A stretch of DNA of 64,000 nucleotides from assembly GCA_964583605.1 (NCBI GenBank), contig CAZOWL010000008.1, positions 8,537 to 72,536 on the forward strand, given 5' to 3'. The translations under genes were made by a program, and so were the position numbers. The notes under the pieces are model-generated. The model was not told the origin of the DNA. It searched no databases and was given only the letters and a program-made list of their open reading frames with translations. Each line of letters opens with the position of its first letter. Positions within the stretch are counted from its first letter, which is position 1. Shown piece after piece: positions 56,804 through 64,000 of this stretch. The DNA comes from CAZOWL01 sp964583605 (GTDB lineage: Bacteria > Pseudomonadota > Gammaproteobacteria > Chromatiales > Chromatiaceae).

Positions 56804-57176
56804 TGGCCTGTAAAGCCTCCTGTGCAATGGATACGTTATGTTGTTGTCGTAGTGCGGCCCAAGCGGCGGTGAGTCCTTTCTCGCGACCGTAGCGGCACCG
56901 TGGATCGGCTGGGGCGGCCAGACGTAGACGCGGTGATTGGGCTCACCCCCGTTTTCCCAGCCGGCCTGGGACGAGCGCGCAAGATCGATTGGGCCACCGT
57001 GTCAAGTGTGCCAGGTTCCGGACGGGGCATAAATACTCAAGGCTTGCCTTGGGCTGTGACGGGCGTAAGCTCGGCGAGTGATCGTCAAGCGCCCGTCGTG
57101 TCCCAATGTTTCACAACGACGTGCCGCGCATTCAGTCGAGCACAATGCCGCAAGAGAACTGGAGCACGAGATCCTG
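56804..57176. other. Non-coding stretch between trpB2 and the antitoxin-like gene
   Basis: No coding sequence, repeat or strong hairpin is seen in these 373 bases. An alternative GTG at 57078 would start the antitoxin-like frame earlier. Confidence 0.35.
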
Positions 57177-57380
57177 ATGAGAGCCGTTGACGAAGACGAC
57201 ATCGCGGACCAGCTGACCGAGCTATTGGACTTGGTTGAGGCGGGAGAGGCAGTCCTGATCAAACGAGGGGGGCAAGCCATCGCAAAACTCATCCCTGTGC
57301 GCCCTGACGGCTCCCACGATCTTGTCGATGACGATGTTGCGCCGAGCGACGAGGTCGAGGAGGCGTTTTACGGCGATTGA
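57177..57380 (+). CDS. Antitoxin-like protein of the Phd/YefM type, without a toxin partner
   Basis: A 67-residue protein beginning MRAVDEDDIADQLTELLDLV and continuing EAGEAVLIKRGGQAIAKLIP. This matches the N-terminal DNA-binding fold of Phd/YefM antitoxins (ELLxxVExGExVxIxRxGxPxAxLxP). An acidic tail follows (VDDDVAPSDEVEEAFYGD). No toxin gene follows; repeat copy E lies directly downstream. It may be an orphan antitoxin or a transcription regulator. A GGAGCACGAG ribosome binding site supports this ATG. Confidence 0.65.
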   Translation: MRAVDEDDIADQLTELLDLVEAGEAVLIKRGGQAIAKLIPVRPDGSHDLVDDDVAPSDEVEEAFYGD

Positions 57381-57402
57381 GCGGCCATGCTGCGCGGCCC
57401 GC

Positions 57403-57535
57403 GGCGCGCTTCACAATGAAATCCGCGCAGCACGCTCGCTCACGCGCCCTCTTGGAGAGAGTTGGGGTGAGGGAGCGATCAGGGGTCAGGCGACCTTGAT
57501 CTTCCGGGGTGGCTTGCCTGGCCCCATGATCGTTC
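57403..57535 (+). repeat. Dispersed intergenic repeat, copy E
   Basis: Plus-orientation copy between the antitoxin-like gene and the convergent V-ATPase D gene. It has CTTGGAGAGAGTTGGGGTGA and arms GCGATCAGGGGTCAGGCGAC and GGCTTGCCTGGCCCCATGATC. Both arms carry matching changes from the other copies (TCAGGC with GCCTGG), so pairing is partly kept. Confidence 0.8.
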
Positions 57536-57546
57536 GCGCCGCGTCG

Positions 57547-58176
57547 CTAGCCGTCGGCCTCCATACGCTCGCGCAGGCGCTTGACCTGGAAGAGCGTGTC
57601 GCGCTCTTCCTCCTCCAGGGCCGACTGGATCAAGCGGATCGTTCGGCGAAAGCGTGGAATCACGTTGTACTTGAGCGCGTTGACGCGCTTCTGCGCCTTA
57701 CGCTGTTCCTCCATGAGCCGGAACAGGGCAATCTCCACCTCGCCGAGCTGCGACAACCGCACGGCGGCGTCGGCGAGTTGCTGGCGCGCGTTGTCAAAGC
57801 TCGCGTCGGTGCCGAGAAGACCGACGGGCTTCAGCGGTAGGCGTTGGGCTGTGACGGCCGGGTACTCGACGCCAAGGCTTCGGCGAGGAAGGATGGCGAC
57901 GCGCAAAGCCGGCTCACTGCCTAGTGCCACCTGGTGCAGGCCGCGACTGCCTAATCGCAGCTGCGCGATCGCGAGGCTCCGATACGCTTCCTTTAGCTCC
58001 CTTTCCGCCTCGCCGCGCAGGCGGCGGTATTCGCCGATCCGCTCATAGACGAGCCGCGTCAGGAGCTCGCGCTTGCGCTCAAGCAGGTCGTGTCCTTCCT
58101 CGAGGAATCGCAGCTGCTTGCGTAGGCGCAGCAGGGTGTTTTTCGTGGGAGGGACGCGGATGAGCTGCTGGGCCAT
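57547..58176 (-). CDS. V-type ATPase subunit D
   Basis: Subunit D is the central rotor stalk of V/A-type ATPases. The 209-residue protein begins MAQQLIRVPPTKNTLLRLRK and continues with DLLERKRELLTRLV, RRSLGVEYPAV and a long C-terminal helix, all family features. The A, B and membrane subunit genes are not adjacent: upstream there is only a small membrane protein gene. In proteobacteria V-type ATPases are usually encoded together, so this copy is unusual or lies at the end of a split operon. Confidence 0.85.
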   Translation of the reverse strand: MAQQLIRVPPTKNTLLRLRKQLRFLEEGHDLLERKRELLTRLVYERIGEYRRLRGEAERELKEAYRSLAIAQLRLGSRGLHQVALGSEPALRVAILPRRSLGVEYPAVTAQRLPLKPVGLLGTDASFDNARQQLADAAVRLSQLGEVEIALFRLMEEQRKAQKRVNALKYNVIPRFRRTIRLIQSALEEEERDTLFQVKRLRERMEADG

Positions 58177-58316
58177 CGGGTTGGCAGTCTCGGTTGGCCG
58201 TCAACCGCCGTGAAGACGGACTCCCAAGCGGGGCCGAGCCGCTCGGGGCTGCTTGGCTCAAGCCCGCGATCTGTATCGGCCACCCGCACGAAGGTCCAAA
58301 AGGCGCGGTTGCCGCT

Positions 58317-58634
58317 CTATGGCGCGGGTTCTGTGTCCGCGGACTTGCTGGTTGGAGCGCCCGCCGCAGTCGTGCGCGGCATTGGGGCGTCGCGGATCGC
58401 GGTCCGCCCCGCGACCGCCGCGGTATGCGTGGCGCCGGCTTTCGGCCGCGATGTCGGCAGCCGGCGGTTGCGCGGTCGTGGCGGGCTGGGCTGCTTGTCC
58501 TTCGCGCCCGCGTCGATCCCAGCAGCGGCTTGTAGGAATTTCGCCTTGGTCCAGTTCCTGGCGCTTAGGAAAAATAGCCCCATGGCGGCAACCGACAAGA
58601 TGCCGATTGCGATGAATGCTGTGCTCTCGTCCAT
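58317..58634 (-). CDS. Small single-helix membrane protein near the V-ATPase D gene
   Basis: A 105-residue protein with an N-terminal helix (FIAIGILSVAAMGLFFLSAR) and a polar Pro/Ala/Arg-rich tail. A GAGG ribosome binding site lies about ten bases before the ATG at 58634. It precedes the V-ATPase D gene by 140 bases, with no other gene between. I know no family for it. The helix and the ribosome binding site support it as a real gene, but the tail composition is low in information. Confidence 0.5.
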   Translation of the reverse strand: MDESTAFIAIGILSVAAMGLFFLSARNWTKAKFLQAAAGIDAGAKDKQPSPPRPRNRRLPTSRPKAGATHTAAVAGRTAIRDAPMPRTTAAGAPTSKSADTEPAP

Positions 58635-59084
58635 AGCGGTACCTCAAGGGAACTTGCCGAAAGGGCCTCGCTGGCGGTTTGCTCGAACATCCGGATGACG
58701 CCGCCGACGTGGGGAAAATGTAAGTATCTTGGTGACATGCTGCCAATGGCCTTGCCGTGCCCGTCGAGGCGATGTGGCCGCCCCCCCAACCCGTGTGGGT
58801 GGTGGTTCGTGATGCGGCCGGGTTGCCACATCGGCCGCGCCGGCGTCAGCGCGAACTATACGGCAAGCCGCGCTCGCATCCAATGACACTGGTTTATATG
58901 CGCTGATCTATATGCGCTAGTTGCGCCTCGAGACCCAACTCCATCGCGCCCGCCTTTCCAACCTTGCGGTCGGCGCGCGCCTTTGCGCCGGACCTGCCGG
59001 CTGCACCGCGGCGGCGCCACGCTATGTTAAGGTACCCGTCTCGATCAGCCGAGCCGGCGCGCCCGCTACCAGGAGTCGGACACC
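58635..59084. other. Non-coding stretch between the small membrane protein and hemB
   Basis: These 450 bases separate divergent genes and should hold both promoters. A short direct repeat, TATATGCGCT, occurs twice at 58896-58917. Nothing else is recognised. Confidence 0.35.
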
Positions 59085-60094
<1,010 letters not shown>

Positions 60095-60098
<4 letters not shown>

Positions 60099-60964
60099 GC
60101 GGGCCAGCCGCCGACATGGGGCCGGTTGCGCCAGCCATGCCCTCCCGTTATGCCGTCATCGGGCACCCCATCGCGCATAGCCGCTCGCCGGAGATTCACG
60201 CCGCCTTCGCCCGTCAGACCGGGCAGGACCTGGTCTATGACCGCATCCTGGGCGACCTGGATGATTTCGCCGGCGATGTCCGTTGCTTCTTCGCCGCTGG
60301 AGGGTGTGGGCTCAATGTGACGGTGCCTTTCAAGGAGCAGGCCTGGGGATTGGTCGATGAGTGCGCGGCGCGCGCTGAGGCCGCGGGTGCCGTCAACACC
60401 CTGATGCCATTGCCCGATGGTCGGCTGCGCGGCGACAACACCGACGGTATCGGTCTGGTCCGCGACCTGGCGCAGAATCACGGTTATGCCTTTCCGGGCA
60501 AACGGGTCTTGCTCCTTGGCGCCGGCGGGGCAGCACGAGGCGTGCTGCGACCATTGCTTGAAACAGGCCTCGAGGAACTGGTGCTCGCCAACCGAACCAA
60601 GGCGAAGGCCGTCGCACTGGCCGAGTCCGCGTCGGCGCGTGGGCCGATCACCGCCACCGGTCTGACCGCTATCGCCGGGCAGTGCTTTGACCTGATCATC
60701 AATGCCACATCGGCCGGCCTCGATGGGGCGGGTCCGGAGCTCCCGGCTGGCTGCCTCGCCCCGGACGGCTGGGTCTACGACCTGATCTACGGCGTGGACC
60801 CAACTCCCTTCATGCGCTGGGGGGCGGCGGCCGGGGCAGAGAGGCAGTTGGACGGTCTCGGCATGCTCGTCGAGCAGGCGGCCGAGTCCTTTGTGTTGTG
60901 GCGCGGGATTCGGCCCGATACGCGTCTCGTCATCGCCGCGCTGCGCTCCGGTCGCGGGGGGTGA
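60095..60964 (+). CDS. aroE: Shikimate dehydrogenase AroE
   Basis: AroE reduces 3-dehydroshikimate with NADPH. The protein has PIAHSRSPEIHAAFA (shikimate binding), the catalytic Lys in NVTVPFKEQA and Asp in GDNTDGIGL, and the NADPH-binding LLGAGGAARGVL. The GTG at 60095 overlaps the hemB stop (GTGA); an ATG at 60137 (MPSRYAVIGHPIAHS) matches homologues better and may be the true start. The C-terminal DGLGMLVEQAAESF is typical. Confidence 0.94.
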
Positions 60965-61078
60965 GGCGAGCGCCTGATGGTCGTCAGCCGCTGGAGCCGA
61001 ACAGCAGGGTGAGCCTTGGGAAGCCAGGCCATCGGCCGCCATATCCACATTGACGTGTCCGTCGCTGCCCCGAATCCC

Positions 61079-61765
61079 ATGGAGCTTCCGTTTACCCACC
61101 GACCTGGGCGCCGCGAGCGCCACCTGCGCCGTCGTCACGAGAATCCACTCTTTGGCTTGCCGCCGCCGGAGGTCTCGCCGGAGGAGCTGCTCGCGGCCCA
61201 GCAGGCCGACCACGAGGAAATGGAAGGATTTGCTTCATCCCTGCGCGAGCTGGTTCAGCGCGCCGCGGAGCTGCCCGCCGAGACTGGCAGCGAGGCCGTT
61301 CTGGCGTTGAAGGCCGATCTCGAGCGCCACTATGAGCAGGCTTGCGGGTTGCCCGGCGAGCATGAGCGAGAGAAGGCGGCTATCGCGCGCCTCATCGACG
61401 TGATCGTGCGCGTGATTCGCCGTCACGCCGGCGGCGATCCGCTTGCGCGCGAAGAGCTCGACCAGGCCGAGACCGCCCGTGCGATCCATTTCCGTCTGCT
61501 CGGCCTGCCGCTGATTGCTGACCTGCTGCACCCGGACAGCTCGATCGCACCCGCAGACCTAGCGCCGTCAGTGCTGGTCGCCGAGGATCCAGAGCTGGCG
61601 GCGTTGCCCGAGGTCTTCTCGCATGAGCAGCTCGCCGAGATCGTCGCGCAAGCCGAGGCTCGGCTCGATGGGCTTGCCGACCAGCGCGGGCTCGACCTGG
61701 AGCGAGCGCGCACGCGCCTCAACGTCTTGCGTGGGTTGCTCGTGCAGACCGGCTCCCAGCAATGA
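61079..61765 (+). CDS. Unknown helical protein before tldD
   Basis: A 228-residue protein with a basic N-terminus (RPGRRERHLRRRHENPLFGL), then almost entirely helix-forming sequence with charged heptad-like stretches (EEMEGFASSLRELVQRAAEL, EQLAEIVAQAEARLDGLADQ). There is no signal peptide or membrane segment. It is 114 bases after aroE and 21 bases before tldD in the same direction. A TTG at 61016 would add 21 residues. No known family; it is not the YjgA/DarP protein often found near pmbA. Confidence 0.6.
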   Translation: MELPFTHRPGRRERHLRRRHENPLFGLPPPEVSPEELLAAQQADHEEMEGFASSLRELVQRAAELPAETGSEAVLALKADLERHYEQACGLPGEHEREKAAIARLIDVIVRVIRRHAGGDPLAREELDQAETARAIHFRLLGLPLIADLLHPDSSIAPADLAPSVLVAEDPELAALPEVFSHEQLAEIVAQAEARLDGLADQRGLDLERARTRLNVLRGLLVQTGSQQ

Positions 61766-61786
61766 TCGACTCCCGGAGGGCCTGCT

Positions 61787-63226
61787 ATGGGCGCGCTTGA
61801 AGAGATCGCGAATCGGTTCCTCTCCCAGAGGCCGGCGGTGGACTACTGGACGCTTCGTCTCGTCGCCGAAGAGTGCGAGCGGCTTGCCGTCCGCCAAGGC
61901 GTGGTCGAGCCGAGCCGACTGGATTTGGGCCTTGGTGCGATGATCACGGTCGTTGTCGCTGGCGGGGTCGGCTATGGCGCGACCAGCGATCTGAGCGCCG
62001 AGGGTTTAAGGGCCGCGACAGAAAGGGCCATCGGCTGGGCCCGGCAGCACGCCCGCCTGGGCCTGTTCGACGCCGGCCTCTACCCGCGCAGCGACTTTGA
62101 GGGCGAGTATCACAGCGCCGTGGGGCAGGCCTGGGAGGCGCTCGGCACCACCGAGAAGCTGTCCCTGCTCCAGAAGGCGTGTGCCGCGGCGGAGATCGAC
62201 GCGCGTATCGTCGATAGCGTCGCCTGGCTCACGCATGAGCGGGTCGAGCAAAGGCTCATCACCAGCGCCGGCGGGCGGGTCCGCCAGGTGCTCGAGATGG
62301 TGGAGCCGGGCGTTGCCGCCGTGGCCAACACCGGCAGCCAAACACAGACACGCCGCAGCGGTTTCGACTCATGTCGGCAGGGTGGCCTCGAGCGGTTGTG
62401 GTCCCTCGGGCTGCGTGATGAGGCACAGCGGGTCGCCGAGGAGGCCCTAGCGCTCTTGGACGCGCCCGAGTGTCCCACCGGCGTCATGGATCTGGTCCTG
62501 TTGCCGGGTCAGATGATGCTGCAGATCCACGAGAGCATCGGCCACCCGTTGGAGCTCGACCGCATCCTCGGTGACGAGCGCAACTATGCCGGCACCAGCT
62601 TCGTGATACCCGAGATGTTCGGCCGTTACCGCTACGGCTCGGAGCTTCTCAATGTCACGTTCGATCCGACCGTTAACGGGGAGCTCGCGAGCTATGCCGC
62701 CGATGACGAGGGCTGCGCTGCAGAACGCGCCTACCTGATCCGCGGCGGCATTCTCGAGCGGCCCCTCGGTGGACGCCTGTCGCAGGCGCGAAGCGGCCTT
62801 CCCGGTGTCGCCAATGCCCGGGCCTGTGGCTGGGATCGTCCCGCGATCGACCGCATGGCCAACATCAATCTGGAGCCTGGCGACAGCACGCTCGAGGCGC
62901 TCATTGCCGGCATCGAGCGCGGCGTTTTGATGGACACGAACCGCTCCTGGTCGATCGACGATAGCCGCAACAAGTTCCAGTTCGGCTGCGAGCTCGGGCA
63001 ACTGATCGTCGACGGTGAGCGCAAGGGCCTGGTCCGCAACCCAGGCTATCGGGGCATCTCCGCGAGCTTCTGGCGCAGCCTCGACGGCGTCGGTGACGCG
63101 ACGACGCAGGAGATCTGCGGTCTGCACAACTGCGGCAAGGGGGAGCCGAATCAGGCGATATCGGTTGGCCATGCATCACCGCCGTGCCGCTTCCGCGACG
63201 TGGCCGTGTTCGGGGGCGGGTCATGA
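61787..63226 (+). CDS. tldD: TldD-type metallopeptidase subunit
   Basis: TldD forms with TldE/PmbA a heterodimeric zinc protease that degrades unfolded peptides and matures microcin-like peptides. The 479-residue protein holds the zinc-binding motif in QIHESIGHPLELDRILGDE, followed by the family pattern. Its downstream partner gene overlaps by four bases (ATGA), so the two subunits are made together. The C-terminal region has GLHNCGKGEPNQAISVGHAS, where family members carry a third zinc ligand Cys. Confidence 0.92.
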   Translation: MGALEEIANRFLSQRPAVDYWTLRLVAEECERLAVRQGVVEPSRLDLGLGAMITVVVAGGVGYGATSDLSAEGLRAATERAIGWARQHARLGLFDAGLYPRSDFEGEYHSAVGQAWEALGTTEKLSLLQKACAAAEIDARIVDSVAWLTHERVEQRLITSAGGRVRQVLEMVEPGVAAVANTGSQTQTRRSGFDSCRQGGLERLWSLGLRDEAQRVAEEALALLDAPECPTGVMDLVLLPGQMMLQIHESIGHPLELDRILGDERNYAGTSFVIPEMFGRYRYGSELLNVTFDPTVNGELASYAADDEGCAAERAYLIRGGILERPLGGRLSQARSGLPGVANARACGWDRPAIDRMANINLEPGDSTLEALIAGIERGVLMDTNRSWSIDDSRNKFQFGCELGQLIVDGERKGLVRNPGYRGISASFWRSLDGVGDATTQEICGLHNCGKGEPNQAISVGHASPPCRFRDVAVFGGGS

Positions 63227-64000
63227 ATCAGGACGATTTCTACCGATTAACCGCCGAGCTCGACAACGACCGGCGCGGCGAGGAGATCCTCTTTTGTGTC
63301 CTCGAGGGGGAGCACTCGGATTTCGTCCGCCTCAATCAGAACCGCATTCGTCAAGCTGGGCATGTTTGCCGCGAGACATTGGGATTGACGCTGATCGAAG
63401 GACAGCGCCAGGTCGAGGGGACCTGTGACCTGGCCGGCGCCCCGGCCGCAGACCGTGCCCAGGCCGAAGCCCTGCTCGTGCGTCTGCGCGAGCGGCTGCA
63501 CCATGTCCCGGAGGACCCCTACCTGCACTTTTCGACGGAGCCTAGTCACAGCGTCCGCCAGGTTGGTGAGGCACCGCCTCAGACCGAGGCGGCGATCGCC
63601 GAGCTCATCAGTGCGGCTGGCCGGCTCGATTTGGTCGGCATCTGGGCCAGTGGTGATCTGGTGACCGGGCTGGCCAGCTCGCTCGGACACCGCCATTGGC
63701 ATCAAAGCACGAGCTTTCATCTCGATTGGAGCGTCTATCTCGAAGGCGACAAGGCGGCAAAGGCGAGCTACGGCGGTCTCCGGTGGGAGCCGCATAGGGT
63801 CCACGAGATGCTTGCCGAGATGAGGGTCCGCTTGGCGGTCATGAGTCGGCCGCCTCGGACCTTGACGCCGGGGCGCTATCGGGCGTACCTCGCGCCAGCG
63901 GCCGTGGAAGAACTCATGGATATGCTGGCCTGGGGTGGCTTCGATCTGAAGAGCCACCGTACGTCCCAAACACCCCTCCTGCGTCTGGTGCGCGGCGAGC
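63223..64000 (+). CDS. pmbA: PmbA/TldE-type subunit (N-terminal part, cut by window edge)
   Basis: The partner of TldD. The reading begins MNQDDFYRLTAELDNDRRGE at the ATG overlapping the tldD stop and runs to the window end (about 259 residues). It has the family's N-terminal features, ending RLVRGE, and no HExxxH motif so far, consistent with TldE. The C-terminal part lies outside the window. Confidence 0.88.
   Translation, partial: MNQDDFYRLTAELDNDRRGEEILFCVLEGEHSDFVRLNQNRIRQAGHVCRETLGLTLIEGQRQVEGTCDLAGAPAADRAQAEALLVRLRERLHHVPEDPYLHFSTEPSHSVRQVGEAPPQTEAAIAELISAAGRLDLVGIWASGDLVTGLASSLGHRHWHQSTSFHLDWSVYLEGDKAAKASYGGLRWEPHRVHEMLAEMRVRLAVMSRPPRTLTPGRYRAYLAPAAVEELMDMLAWGGFDLKSHRTSQTPLLRLVRGE

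Noticed and set aside
61812..61826. CTCTCCCAGAGGC inside tldD, resembling the core of the dispersed repeat
   Set aside because: Only the short palindromic core matches; arms and flanks are absent, so it is coding sequence by chance.

Overview
The window is about 64 kb of GC-rich DNA from a gammaproteobacterium, most likely a purple sulfur bacterium of the order Chromatiales. The clues are the hupK-hypC-hypD-hypE hydrogenase maturation cluster, the gene order hfq-hflX-hflK-hflC-DUF2065-hisZ-purA, the full yceD-rpmF-plsX-fab-pabC-mltG-tmk-holB-pilZ-tatD string, an ExeA/GspB pair, a TrpB2-type tryptophan synthase and a V-type ATPase subunit D. The order-level assignment is inference; no rRNA or photosynthesis gene is present. 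I saw no tRNA, rRNA or CRISPR array.

Layout. 1-2.3 kb: the start of dapF (cut by the window edge), a membrane-anchored TPR protein and a class I methyltransferase. 2.4-6.1 kb: hupK-hypC-hypD-hypE, overlapping genes that build the NiFe(CN)2CO centre of hydrogenases. 6.3-11.8 kb: a class III cyclase fused to a PilZ-like domain, rdgC, ampG, a cytochrome b561 relic and sohB. 12.3-19.5 kb: a nine-gene minus-strand operon for an Mrp/Mbh-type cation/proton antiporter in the order E-F-G-MbhD-(MbhE+B)-C-D plus two further proton-channel-type subunits.

19.5-22.4 kb is a decayed accessory island. It holds an hsdM fragment with in-frame stops, a group II intron with an internally deleted reverse transcriptase, a Uma2-family nuclease gene, what looks like the 5' part of a second group II intron, and a broken PEP-CTERM protein gene.

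22.4-30.6 kb is a conserved chromosomal block: miaA, hfq, hflX, hflK, hflC, DUF2065, hisZ, purA. 30.9-42.3 kb is the fatty-acid/phospholipid and replication string: yceD and rpmF, plsX, fabH, fabD, fabG, acpP, fabF, then pabC, mltG, tmk, holB, pilZ and tatD. 42.5-50.4 kb: ilvD, a YafS-type methyltransferase with rnhA, a PCMT-like protein, a rhodanese, an isochorismatase-like protein without its catalytic Cys, exeA/gspA, and a gspB split by an in-frame TGA. 50.5-58.6 kb: a PAS-GGDEF-EAL protein, ettA, a secreted Cys-rich protein, trpB2, a lone antitoxin-like gene, V-ATPase subunit D and a small membrane protein. 59-64 kb: hemB (metal-site Cys-free type), aroE, an unknown helical protein, tldD and the start of pmbA/tldE.

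A dispersed repeat of about 125 bp, with long inverted arms, occurs five times, always between genes (11.9, 25.2, 39.3, 54.3 and 57.4 kb). No single new multi-gene system stands out. The items most worth a second look are the split-MrpA antiporter with three channel-type subunits (one missing a key Lys), the repeat family, the decayed island, and several genes with missing catalytic residues or interruptions (gspB, miaA P-loop, isochorismatase).
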